This document shows, piece after piece, positions 46,562 through 58,200 of a stretch of 64,000 bases of DNA. Source of the DNA: Cryptomeria japonica. Lineage: Eukaryota; Streptophyta; Pinopsida; Cupressales; Cupressaceae. The notes under the pieces were generated by a model. The model searched no databases. It had not been told where the DNA came from and saw only the letters and a list, made by a program, of their open reading frames with translations. The translations under genes were made by a program, and so were the position numbers. Numbering within the stretch: the first letter of the stretch is position 1; every line of letters begins with the position of its first letter. Where the stretch lies: contig NC_081409.1 of assembly GCF_030272615.1 (NCBI RefSeq), positions 24,698,406 through 24,762,405 on the forward strand, given 5' to 3'.

Positions 46562-47769
46562 TGATGCAGAGCATCTATCACAAACCATAAAACTTTCATT
46601 CAAGGGTAAACTTTAAACTTGAATCAAGAGACATATAACAAGATAAATCGCTCTTCTCAACTTCAAACCAATTTCAAAGGTTACATTACATCCTTAAAAA
46701 CCTTCATTCAATATTTCAGATCATAACATTCACCATAACATGAGAGAACAAATTCTTTATTGCCATGGAATACCCTAGTTTAGGGTTTCATCCCTTAACA
46801 ACTGTTTTCACCAAAATGATCACAAAATATTCAATTCTTAACCAAATAAAGTAAGACAAAAAGAACTGGAAATAACATTCAAAGACCTTTCCAACATATA
46901 TATCCTTTCTTCAATATTATCCCTCATGTGACCACACCAAATGCTACAACTGGGTTGTTGCTGCCTTCACCAATCTACTTTTCACCATGAACTGTAACAA
47001 ACAATCATCAATAACATTTTACATATTTCTTAAAAAGAAAATCGCTTCAATCAGAATTTATATTATTGAGTTAAACAAGTTTTCGCAAAATTTCAGCCAG
47101 ATCCAACCGTTAAATCAAAAGATATGATCATTTTCCCAAAACTGGGTAACCCTTGACAGGGTTTTGACAATCATTGAAAAAACAAACATATCTTGCCAAA
47201 TACTCCACAAAAATGCACAAGAAAGGATTCATATGAAATATATTTCATCAATATATCATTAAATAACATCTACATATAAAAATTACATCAAATGTGATCT
47301 TCCATGGATCTATGATAGTCACTGATTCCTTAAAACCTCATCACAGTTTGAGGGTTTGATGGATAATCTTTGTCAAATCCCCTCCAAACTAATCTCCCTC
47401 TTGATTTCAACCAAACATGGTTTTATAAACCATTTACAACTCCTTTCTAACTACTCCAACCACCTCATAACCAATGTATTTCATTTTTACACTTTTGTTG
47501 CACTTTTTGGCAATATTGCAACTTTGCAATTTTTACAATTTTTGTATTTTTGACATGAATGACTCTAACACTTACATGGACACTTTAAACACTTCAAGAT
47601 GGATCAAATATGATATATTTGGACAAAATGGGTCATTTATCCTTACATATTATGATTCAATTGTCTCAAATAACCTTAATACATAATGAATGACTCAAAT
47701 ACAATAAATTGTTCATATTATGACTTTTGACCTCTTGGTATGCTTGTGTGCTTAGGTGCCTCTGCACCA
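46562..47769 (-). repeat. LTR unit 4 (1,208 bp), 5' LTR
   Basis: Lies between the primer site and the CATCT target duplication. Confidence 0.9.
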
Positions 47770-48824
47770 CATCTGCATTTCATGATTTGTTCATACCGAA
47801 TGAATGATTGAGTTTTGATTAGGTCGGGTGAGATAGAACATGACATCTGACAATAAGCAATAACTTGGTTGGCATTTCATTTATATTGAATGTTTTGTAT
47901 TGTGGATTTTAGGGAAGCATTATGGATGTGTTATCTACCATATTCTAGGTTTGTCACCTCCAATGTTGATTTTGAATTGAGTTAGAAGATCCAGTATATA
48001 GGTTTATGGATAGAGCAGTGTTCATCAGCAGTCTCATGTAAATAATCATTGTGTAGATTATGTGGATCAATTTTGGTGCTTGTTTTTGTGTTCGAGGATG
48101 GTCAGTCAACATATGGGAAGTTTTTGGATAAATCACTTTGGTCTGCATGATTGTTTTAGTCTGGATTAAACCGACTTGGAGAATACATTTCATTTGTGTG
48201 TTATGTGTTTCTGGGCCGACATGTAGAAGACCTAATTTTATATTGTGGATATAAAAGACTAGTGGATATGGTCATTTTAGATATTAGTGGTTGCGTGGAA
48301 TGTATTTGTGAGTGATTGTGTCCAGTTTCACTTATGCAAGTAAAGTATTTGTGCTCTGAAATATAACAAAATAATAGAACAGAGTAGTGTAAGATTGTGT
48401 ACCTTGTACTTAATCGAAATTGTACTTTGGCATTTGTGGATGTTGTTTATTAGTTCAGACATTTCAATTATTTTGTATTCACTTTGTAATACAATGAGCC
48501 TTCTAGGGTTGTAGCCCCTTTGTAATTTGAGTAGTGAGATCTAGGCAGTGTGCCTGAATCCATGTCATTCCCCTTATGTAATATTTATATACTTCTAATA
48601 GAGTATATTAATATTGTGGGTCTGAATCCCACTGTGGTTTTTCCCTTAACCAGGTTTTCCACGTATAAATCTAGTGTTATGGTGTTCTGGATATTTTATT
48701 TGTGTGTTTACATCTTTCTTTTGTTGTTTTGCATTAGATGGTTGAAGAATCAGGTTAATAATGTTAAAAATTGTAGAATGTTGATTCAGCCCCCCACTTA
48801 GTGTTCCTTTATTCCAATGCCTTC

Positions 48825-49736
48825 AAGGTTAGTAATTCTCCAAGAAAGAAAATATATTTAAATACTATTGTTGAAGGCTTGAAGATACATGTTGATTCAA
48901 AGGAGACTGTTGTTGTTGCTTCAAGAAAAAATCATGTTGGTTCTAAAGGAAAGGTGAAGTTGGGTGATGATCACTTCACCAAAGTCAAGAACATGAAGAA
49001 GAAGATTAGAAACACAAGAGATGTTTCTCCAAGAAGGCCAATGTGGAATCATTCTATTGTTATGTTTATCAATTTCATGGATATTGTTATAAATGTAATG
49101 CATATGGACATAAAGTTTTAGATTGTAGACTTGTGCATAGACCTCCTCCAAGTTCTGAAAACAAGAATCATTTTTTTGTTCTAAGGGACATTATTATTAT
49201 ATGCTATAAGTGTAATGAATTTGGCCATAAAATCTATGAGTGTAGAAGAAAAAAAATTGTCTAGTGGAAAACCCTCTTTTTTATCATTTAATATAAATGT
49301 AAAGTGATATTGTTGTCAAAAATATGGTCATATAGCAAAGCACTGTAAATCAAGAGTTGCTAAACAAAAGAGGAGAACAAATGTGGAACCAAAAAACACA
49401 TTTGATCAGAATGCTACAATAGAGAAAATAAAGGAAACCAAGAAAGTGTGGGTAGAAAAGAAAAAAGATAAAAATAAATCAAGTCTAATAGTGCAAATAA
49501 CATTGCATGAAGAGAGAAAGAACCTTTGGGCTATTGACAGTGGGTACTCCATCCACATGACAAGAGAAAAGAAAAAGCTCATCAAATTTGAAGATTGGAA
49601 TGGAGGCTCAATTAGATTTGGAGACAACTCTTCCATCAAAATAAAAGGCAAAGGAACACTAAGCCTTGATGGTAAGTTAAAATAATATAATGTATACTAT
49701 GTTGAAGGATTAAAGCATACATTACTTAGTGTAAGT
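48825..49736 (+). pseudogene. element B gag C-terminus (zinc knuckles) and protease
   Basis: Continues gag from 29030 (KVSNSPRK). Two intact knuckles, CYKCNAYGHKVLDC near 49100 and CYKCNEFGHKIYEC near 49205, then a third in another frame (CQKYGHIAKHC near 49310). The protease follows from 49383: LWAIDSGYSIHMT, with Tyr after DSG where Cys or Ala is usual, and IRFGDNSSIKIKGKGT. The frame breaks at 49681 and the sequence is cut near 49736 just after GLKHTLLSV. Having three knuckles here plus one at 28242 is more than the single knuckle usual in copia gag. Confidence 0.8.
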
Positions 49737-49739
49737 CTA

Positions 49740-51441
49740 TTGGTTGACATATATTTTTCCCTTAAAAAATATAACAATATGACTCTATTCCCATACAAGA
49801 GAAAAAACTATCAATCAACAATTGGATAAGTTGCAACTACTCTTGCAACTTTCCTCTGAATTTTAGAGGTACAACTGACCAGATTATGATACAAATTTTT
49901 AGGTTTTTCTAGGGTATGCTTTTAACCAGAAAGTAGGAAAGGCAAGACTTTTGACCCGAAAGTCATAAAGGAAAGTGAGAGGAGAAACAAGAAGATAATA
50001 ACTTGCAACTCACTACTAATGAACACAACTATTATTTATATTTATTCAAAGATAGGCCATAATATGATAGTGGAAAGAGAAGGAAAAAGACATGCATTAG
50101 TGAATAAAAGTACAAGATTATGAATAGGAAAATATAAACATAATAAATATGCTTATTTATCCATCATAGCACAAAGTCCAATCATTCTACATAAGCCATT
50201 CGGAATCCCATCTCTTAGTATTAAATAATTTAAATTACTAAGTTCATAATATCTAGAAAATAACACCAAGTCTGTATTTCTAAAGAAAAAGAACCCCCCC
50301 TATCTATTTATACCTAAAGCCCCTTTTTTCGTTTTCAAGAAACTTCCTTTTAGAGTAACAGTCTTGAATATGAATATTTTAAACATGATTTTAGATAAAA
50401 CAAAAATTACTAGAAGATTTCATCATTAGCGTGAATCCCAACACTATAAATAGCTATCAACTTTATACTTCTTCCTTGGGCACTAAATTTCAGCCAACAT
50501 TTTGATTATCAATCATCTCCGCTTTTGTCTCTTCTTCTATAAGCACCCAAAGAAATGTTGAGAATTCATCCTCATGTTCTATGAGCTTCCAAGTGAGATT
50601 AATAAGGTCAAAGAGGATATCATCTTGCATATGCTCAACATCTGGCTATATTATAGGTCCATTTTCCTTAAGCACCATGTGTGAGAAACTAATTATCAGG
50701 ACCCCTTCTTGCAACAATTTATTCTTCCAGATGGTGTTTGTGATTTTTAGCTTTCTTTGCAATATTTTTCAATAGAGTGATAACCCTTCTATATCTAGTG
50801 AAGTCATTTTGTTGTTTCCATGCAAGAGACCGCAATTCTAGGATAATATTCCCTTGCTCAATTGCTGGCCAATTTAGGTCTGGATTATCAAATGGTAGCT
50901 GACCATCATGAAGAAGAACCATCTAGTAAAGGAAAACCCATAATGGCATATGTTACTTGAATGGTTTCTAAAGGTGATGCATTTAGTTTTCTTGCAAAAA
51001 GGTGATAATTGAAAAAATTACAGCTCGTGCCACCACCTTTACCTGCCCTAAACTGTTTAACCTATCATAAATGATGGTACTAGAAAATATTCTTTTGATT
51101 CATTCCTTTCAAACTATGCATCACATGGCTATTGGATACTTTTGAAGCGACTAGAAGGGAGACAAAAAGCCTCTGATGCTCCAATATCGACCATTTGGGA
51201 GAGTATCGAGCATCAAGAAGAAAATAGAGATCAATCCTATGAAGTTTTCTAGCTATCGCTTGATAAACATTGGCCTTTTCCCAGGGATTGTGACATCGGG
51301 AAAAAAGGAACTTGGCAATCTCAAATAAAAGTTCTAATACACTAAGGTTTGACCAATACGGTTTAACTGATAAGTGGGGACCAATAAGGATGACCATTTT
51401 AAAAAGAGGTGGGTATTTTTAAAAAATAATTGGGTGCTAAC
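49740..51441. mobile_element. unidentified 1.7-kb insertion in element B
   Basis: Interrupts the copia sequence between GLKHTLLSV and CDKGYKFTFDSK. The flanks AGTGTAAGT and AATGTTAGA are similar (6 of 9), possibly a decayed target duplication. No LTR, clear terminal inverted repeat or poly-A tail. It holds minus-strand protein-coding fragments (50719-51397); 49740-50700 has no recognisable content. Confidence 0.5.
50719..51397 (-). pseudogene. unrecognised gene-like fragments inside the insertion
   Basis: 51397-51080 encodes 105 residues (YWSNLSVLELLFEIAKFLFS; WEKANVYQAIARKLHRIDLY) and 50922-50719 encodes 67 (QLPFDNPDLNWPAIEQGNII; RYRRVITLLKNIAKK). The composition is that of a globular, helical soluble protein, unlike the Lys/Asn/Ser-rich retroelement frames around it. 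No known retroelement domain is recognised. The two pieces could be exons or two halves of one captured host gene; the gap between them has stops. Identity unknown. Confidence 0.4.
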
Positions 51442-51449
51442 AATGTTAG

Positions 51450-52440
51450 ATATGTGACAAGGGCTACAAGTTTACATTTGACTCTAAGGGATGTGAAATC
51501 AGAAAAGAAAGCAATGGTAAATTAGTTGTAGAAGGTAAGAGGACTGATGGAAATGTGTACAGTTTGGAGGAATTCTATGAGTCACAATGCATGATGGGAT
51601 AAGTAGATGAGAGTTGGTTGTGGCATAGAAGGTTGGGTCACATAAACTTTAACAACCTTGTCAAGGTAAACAAAAAAGGTTATGTAAGGAACTTGCCTCA
51701 GATTATCAGGCCAACAAACATCATATGTGATGAATGTCAGAGAGGCAAGCAAACTAGGATAAGCTTTAAGACAAAGGAATACTCAACTACAAGGCCATTG
51801 GAACTAGTGCATACTAATTTATGTGGTCCTATTAGGACAAGAGCTCTAAAAGGTGAAAATTATTTCATTTTCCTTATAGATGAATTTTCAAGGATGGCAT
51901 GGGTTAAATTCTTGTAGGGTAAGTCAAAGGCATTTGAAAGGTTCAAAAATTTCACAAAAATGGTTGAGAAAGAAAGTGGATACAAGCTGAAATGTTTGAG
52001 ATCAGACCAATGAGGAGGTGAGTTTACATCAAATGAACTTGAAGAATACTAAGCTACATAGAATCAAGTGATAATATTCTATTGCTATAACACCATGACA
52101 AAATTGGGTTATGGAAAGAAAAAATAGGATAGCCAAAGAAATGGCAAGAACAATGTTGAATGAGTCAACTCTACTTGATGTTTATTAGGAGGAATTCCAC
52201 ACATCTATCTACACACTCAATAGGGTACAACTAAGAGTGAACAACAAAATGACACCATATTAACTATGGTATGAGAAAAAACCCTCTGTCAAATACTTCA
52301 AAGTTTTTGGAAGTAATTTTTTTATTAGAAGAGAAAAGGCTGGATTAGGAAGCTTTGATGCAAGGTGTGATGAAGGTATATTTTTAGGCTACTCAACTCA
52401 ACAAGATATAAAAAAATTTCAACAAGCACCTTAAGAAATT
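51450..52440 (+). pseudogene. element B GAG-pre-integrase and integrase
   Basis: Resumes with CDKGYKFTFDSKGCEIRKES. 51618-51917 is open: MWHRRLGHINF gives the zinc-binding His pair and CDECQRGKQ the Cys pair. The first catalytic position reads HTNLCGP, Asn in place of Asp. Beyond a TAG the core continues as LRSDQ, a TGA and GGEFTS, with MERKNRIAKEMARTML as the Glu motif. It ends in the FLGYST post-integrase motif near 52390. Frameshifts and stops throughout. In a live element it inserts cDNA into DNA. Confidence 0.82.
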
Positions 52441-52463
52441 AGCTCAAAGTATAAATGTAAGAA

Positions 52464-54240
52464 TTGATGAAGATGCATAAAGGAAAGAAGAATCTGATAA
52501 ATCAGATTGAGGAACCATGTGATGAAGATAAAGAGCAATCTAAAAGTGAAGAAGAAGTTACTAACAAGCCCCCAAATAGATATGTGCAAAAGAACAATCC
52601 TAAAGACCATATCACTGTCAACAAGAATGAAGGTGTACAAACAAGGAGAAGACATGCAAGGAACAATGAACAAGTCAATTTATTTCTCATGATTAAAATA
52701 GAACCAAGGAACTTCAATGAATCCAACAAGAGTGAGAAATGGGTGAAGGCAATGGAGGAAGAATTGCAGCAGATTGAAAAAAAAAACTTAGGATTTAGTA
52801 CTAAGGCCAACTGATACAAATGTCATTGGCAAGAACTGGGTCTATAGGAATAAAGTGAATGAAGATGGCAAGTTGATAAGGAACAAGTCCAAGCTTGTAT
52901 GCAAAGGATATTAACAAGTAAAGGGCATAGATTTTGAAGAGAAATTTGCCTTGGTTGCTAGACTTGAGGCCATTAGAATGTTTTTGGCATTTTTAACATG
53001 CAAAGGTTACAAAGTGTATCAAATGGATGTAAAATCTACATTCCTCAATGGAAATCTTGAAGAAGTGGTGTACATTGAGCAACGTGAAGGATTTGAATTG
53101 CATGAGAATGAAAATTTTGTGTGCAGATTAAGGAAAGCTTTATATGGTTTGAAGAAAGCACCTAGAGCATGGTACTCCAGGATGGACAAATATCTACATC
53201 GGCAAGGATTAAAAAAGGATGTGTTGATAGAAGCTTATATATTAAAATAGATGGTGATCTCATGATCATAGTTGTTGTGTATGTAGATGACATTATCTTT
53301 GTTGGAAATAAGGATGTCTTGTGTAAATAATTTGCTAATCAAATGCAATCAGAGTTTGAAATGTCATTGTTAGGAGAGTTGTCCTACTTTCTTTGTTTGC
53401 AAATATCTCAATTAAATGAAGGTATGTTCATCACACAAACCAGTTATGCTAAAGACATGTTGAAGAAGTTACAAATGGAAGATTGCAAGCCAATTAGTAT
53501 ACCCATGGTGACTAGATGCAAATCAAGCAAAAATGATAAGTCCCCTAATGTTGATCAAACTATGTATAGATCAATGATTGATAGCTTGTTGTACCTAATT
53601 GCATTAAGGCCTAACATAGTGCAAGCACTATGCATGGTGGCTATATTTCAAGATGCCCCAAATCAATCTTATGTGAATGTTATTACAAGAATGGTCAGAT
53701 ATTTGCAGGGTACACTTGATTATGTTTTTTGGTATCAAAAGAATGATGACTTCACTTTGCAGTCCTACACAGATGTAGATTGGGAAGGTTGTGTGGATGA
53801 TAGGAAGAGCACTAGTGGTGGATATTTCTTCCTTGGGGATAAGTTGGTCTCATGGAACAACAAGAAACAAGAGTCTATTTCTTTATTTACTGTAAAGGCT
53901 AAATACATAGTCATTGCTACATGTTGTTCACAAGTTCTTTGGATGAAGTAGAGACTCAAGGACATCTAGTTAGAGTATGTTGATCCAATCTCCACAAAAT
54001 GTGACAACTCAAGTGCAATCAATATCTCCAAGAACCCAATCACACACTCAAGAAAAAAACATATAACAATTAAGTATCATTTCTTGAGAGAGAAGGTAGC
54101 TGAAAAATAAGTCAAGGTTGAATATGTTAGCACTAGTAAGCAAGTGGCTAATATTTTTACAAAACCCCTGCCTAAGGACACTTTTGAATATCTAAGACTA
54201 AATTTTGGGTTGTCCCTCCTTTCAACACTTAAGTGGATTT
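52464..54240 (+). pseudogene. element B reverse transcriptase and RNase H
   Basis: 52464-52814 is the linker and RT start (KWVKAMEEELQQIEKK). 52951-53250 carries YQMDVKSTFLNG and [21 protein letters not shown] one-base shift then gives VVYVDDIIFVGN, the intact catalytic motif. 53343-53951 covers the rest of RT (FEMSLLGELSYFLCLQISQL) and the RNase H start (YTDVDWEG...DDRKSTSGG, SLFTVKAKY with the usual Glu lost). After a TAG, CDNSSAINISKNP and [12 protein letters not shown] end near 54230. It is the 3' end of pol; purine tracts follow. Confidence 0.85.
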
Positions 54241-54552
54241 AGAAATCTATGGTTTATGGGGAGCTTATAGGTTCACATTCTACATCCTTGAACCCATGTT
54301 TATTCCTAGAGTGATAGAGCATATTGATTTTGGCTCTAAGGGGGAGACAATCATTGCTAAACAAGGTCAGTAAAGTGCTAAAAGATGTTGCAGATGCATA
54401 GGCCTAGAAGAGGGTGTATGCAACCATATGTACAATTGTCATAGGGGGACTGTTTCCAATTGAGAATAGGCATGAGTATGACAGTCCCTTTGCTATTATT
54501 GTCAAAGGGGGAAAAGAGGTATGAGATTAACATCAATGCCAAAGAAGGAGAT
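54241..54552 (+). promoter_or_regulatory. polypurine array before the 3' LTR of element B
   Basis: Tracts AAGGGGGAG near 54338, TAGGGGGAC near 54443, AAAGGGGGAAAAG near 54505 and AAAGAAGGAG at 54541-54550, the last adjoining the LTR and mutated. Confidence 0.75.
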
Positions 54553-54758
54553 TGTTAGCATTGAGTTGTCATTAATGTCAATTTGCATAGATGAAGAGTT
54601 GATATAGTTAAGTATACAAGGGGAGATGAGTTGGAAGTGTTGGTTCAGTTTGGCATTTTGTTTTGACTACACAATGTTTTCATGGTGTGCTTGTAGATCA
54701 ATCGAGTCTCATTGATAAAGCCTCTAAAAATATGTTGTGGAAAGACTAGATGGGTTTT

Positions 54759-55281
54759 TGTAAGGAAATAAAAGAGCAAGGAAAGAAAAATGAAATCCAA
54801 GTAAGTTTATTGATGAAGTAAATGTTACCAAGAGAAATGCAAAAACCTTGGAGCAATCACCCAAATGTGAAGAAGGAGGCACAAGAACTTTTGAAAGAGG
54901 AAAAGCAAAGAAAAACCCCTTGTGATATTATGAATGAGGCAATGCCTAAAATGAGAGAGAGAGAGAGAGAGAGAGCAAGAAGCTCTTTACAATATTGTCA
55001 TTAAGAAGAAATGAGAGAGGAGATATCTCTTAAATAGAGATGAGGAGAGGAGTTACAAAGTAACTCCCAAATCTATGAATGCCACCATCCATAAAATGTG
55101 TGTGCCATGTGTCCACATCCTCTTATGGAGGAAATCTAATATTCCTTAATAAAGGAAAATAAAAGAAATGACTTGTCCTCACACATGTACTATAGGACAA
55201 ATTACATGTAGGAATTCCAAAGGAATATCTTAAACTAAATACAAATAAACCTAAGCCAAGTAAAGATTAAATATTCTAACA
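54759..55281 (-). repeat. 3' LTR of element D, 523 bp
   Basis: Minus strand TGTTAGAATATTTAATC...TTACA. TATA-like TATTTAAG at 55029-55036. Contains a short (GA)n run near 54955-54975. Confidence 0.92.
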
Positions 55282-55292
55282 CCCCCCCTTAA
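55282..55292 (-). promoter_or_regulatory. polypurine tract of element D
   Basis: AAGGGGGGG on the minus strand, directly before the 3' LTR. It overlaps the pol stop codon (TAA at 55289-55291). Only one tract, unlike the sirevirus-like elements here. Confidence 0.85.
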
Positions 55293-58200
55293 GCTTTACT
55301 TGGGGAGTTTACATCAAACCCTTCAATGGGTTGTAATCCAAGATTTTTACAATGAAATTGGAACTTTTCTTTACAAAGTGGCTTGGTCAAAATATCTGCA
55401 ACTTGGTCTTCCCCCTTGCAATAGAGGAGTGAAACTTGCTTGTCTTCAATTTGTTCTCTAATAAAGTGGTGTTGGAGAGAAATGTGTTTTGTCCTTGCAT
55501 GGAAAACTGGATTTTAAGCCAAGGCAATGGCACTTTGGTTGTCACAATACAATTGAGTTGGTTCATGTTGAGGTAGACCCAAATCTTCAAGTAATCTTCT
55601 AAGCCACAAGACTTCTTTGGAAGCATTAGTACATCCTTTGTACTCAGCTTTAGTGGATCCAAGAGAGGTAGATTGTTGCTTTTTACTATTCCAAGAAATT
55701 GCTCCTAAACCAACAAAAAAACAATAACCACAAGTAGATTTCCCATTGTTGGGATCTCCACCTAGATCAGAATCAGTAAAACCTTTTAAAGTAAAATAAG
55801 AATTTGCATCATAAAACAAACCTACATTAATAGTTCCTTTAATATATCTTAAAATTCTCTTAGCAACTTTAAAGTGTGTTTGTTGAGGTTTAGACATGAA
55901 TCTTGAAACCAAACCAACACTGTAAGCAATATCCGACCTAGTAAGAGTTAAATAATTCAAACTTCCAACTAATTGTCTATACAAAGTAGGATCAACAAGA
56001 GGAGTTTGCATATCAAGCATTAACTTAGTTCCTAATTCAATAGGAATTGAAACATGGTGAGCATCATTCATGTTAAACTTATCTATGAGATCTTGAGCAT
56101 ATTTACTTTGAGATAAGAAAATTCCTTTAGAGGTTTGCCAAATTTGCATGCCTAAGAAATAATGTAAAAGACCTAAATCCGTCATTTGAAATTTTTGATT
56201 AAGTTGAAACTTAATATCTGAAATCAAAGTATTGGAGCTTGAAGTAAGAATCAAATCATCTACATACAAGATAATAATGATAATATCATCTTCACTATGT
56301 TTAATATACAAGTTAGGATCATTTTTACTTCTAATAAAGCCTTGGGAAAGAAAGAATGCATTAATCTTTGAATACCACTCCCTAGGAGATTTCTTTAATC
56401 CATAAATTGATTTCTTTAATTTACAAACTAAGTGTGCATTACCTTCTTTAATAAAACCAAGAGGTTGAGACATATAAATTTCGTCATGTAAATCACCATT
56501 AAGAAAAGCACTTTTAACATCAATTTGGTGAATAGGCCAATTCATTCTAGAAGCTAAAGCAAGCACAAGTTTAATTGTAGGCATTTTAGCAACAGGATTA
56601 AAAGTTTCAGTATAATCTAAGCCTTCAATTTGAGAAAAATCTCTAGCAACTAATCTAGCTTTAAATTTACTAACTTGATTATTAGCATTCAATTTAGTTT
56701 TATAAAGCCACTTGCAAGAAACAAGATTTTTACCATGAGGCAAGGGAACTAAATCCCAAGTTTGGTTAGAAGTTAAAGTATCATATTCTTCCTTCATTGC
56801 TTTTTGCCAATGTGGTTGATTTTTAGCTTGATCAAATGTTTTAGGATCATTAGAATTCATAATAGTAGTCATTAAAGCATAATTACAATAATTAACTCTT
56901 CTAGCTTGAAGTCTATCCATTCTAGCTAAGTATTCATCACTATCTTGAATTAAAGATTTAAACCATTTAGGTCTTCTTTTAGAAGTAATGGATTCATCAC
57001 TAGAAGAAGATTCATGAGGAGTAGAGTTATTATTATCATCATCGCTATCACTAAAAGGAATAGAAAGAGATGCATTAGGAGTAGGGTTAAGAGAAGGAGG
57101 CTGGTCCTCCACAAGCACAACTTTGCTTTGACCAAGTTCATCATCCTCCACTTTAGAACAATCATGAATGCCTTTTTATGCAATACAAACATCTCTTGCA
57201 ACTTTTACCTTGTTAGTAATAGGATTGTAAACTCTATAACCTTTAGTATTTTCATCATAACCAACAAAAATAAAAGGAAAAGATTTAGCATCTAATTTTT
57301 TTCTTTTCTCCTTAGGTTTGTGAACATAAGCTATGCATCCAAAAATTCTTAAATTCTGAAAATTGGGCTTTCTACCAGACCAAGCTTCTTCAGGAGTTTT
57401 ATCCTTTAAGGCTTTGGTAGGTGCTCTATTAATTAAATAAGTTGCACAAGCCATAGCTTCAGCCCAAAACTTGTAATCCATATTTTTTGCATGCAATAAA
57501 CATCTAGCCATTTCAACAATTGTCCTATGCTTCCGTTCTGCCACACCATTTTATTGTGGTGTATAAGGAACAGTAAGCTCATGTTTAATTCCAAAAGATT
57601 TCAAATAAGCATTAAATGCATTATTGACATATTCTCTTCCATTGTCAATATGAAGAATCTTAATTTTAGAACCAGATTGCCTTTTTAGAAACATATGAAA
57701 TTCAGTAAACACATCAAGCACTTGATCCTTACTATGAAGGAAAAATATCCATGTTCTCCTTGAAAAATCATCAACAAAGGTAAGAGCATACCTCGAACCT
57801 TGGATGGGGGGATTCTCCATGGGACCCAAGAGATCACTATGAACTAGATGCAATTTAGTATATGCCCTCCAAGATTGACCATGAGGAAAGGGTTCCCTAT
57901 GCATCTTACCACTCATGCAACCATTGCAAACAATTTGAGAAGGAACAATACTAGGCAATCCATCAGCCATATTTGCTTTTTGCATCAATGAAATATAATC
58001 AGAATTGAGATGGCCAAGTCTTTCATGACATATAGTAAAATCAACAGTAGTAAGAAAAGAATACTTTGGAGGAGCAAATTCATAGAACTTGAATAAGTTA
58101 TCACTATCCATTTTAGCAGTAGCAATAACATGATTAGTTTTTGGATCAATGATATAACATATGCCCCTATAAAAGTTAATTTTATAATCTTGACAAAGTT

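Larger units (their letters stand above)
42413..47769 (-). mobile_element. non-coding LTR element with four tandem 1,208-bp LTRs
   Basis: Minus-strand order: LTR (47769-46562), AAT, primer site, 515-bp internal region, LTR (46046-44839), AATTA, LTR (44833-43626), AATTA, LTR (43620-42413). Flanked by CATCT at 42408-42412 and 47770-47774. LTRs start TGGTGCAGAGG and end CTGCATCA. No coding capacity. It resembles LARD/TRIM-type elements but with long LTRs and a tiny interior. Confidence 0.88.
29031..48819 (+). mobile_element. element C, pol-less sirevirus-like element with nested insertions
   Basis: Partial 5' LTR at 29031-29594 and a full but split 3' LTR at 42342-48819. Flanked by CCTTT (29026-29030) and CCTTC (48820-48824). 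Both LTRs start TATTGG rather than TGTTGG. The inside holds an unassigned long ORF, an ORF2-like C-terminal part, a gypsy element and a gypsy gag fragment; no copia pol of its own is seen. Confidence 0.75.
42342..48819 (+). repeat. 3' LTR of element C, split by a 5.4-kb insertion
   Basis: LTR sequence at 42342-42412 and 47770-48819, about 1,121 bp. TATA box TATAAAAG at 48250-48257; GTGGGTCTGAATCCCAC near 48617. Terminal hairpin 48776-48806: nine pairs, four of them G-U, around a C-run. Ends CCAATG rather than CCAACA. Confidence 0.8.

Noticed and set aside
43206-47686. Repeated 60-71-residue frames (starting MMDNLCQIPSKLIS) that look like a conserved small gene in four copies
   Set aside because: They lie at the same place in each of the four 1,208-bp LTRs; similarity is due to LTR duplication and there is no sign of coding constraint.
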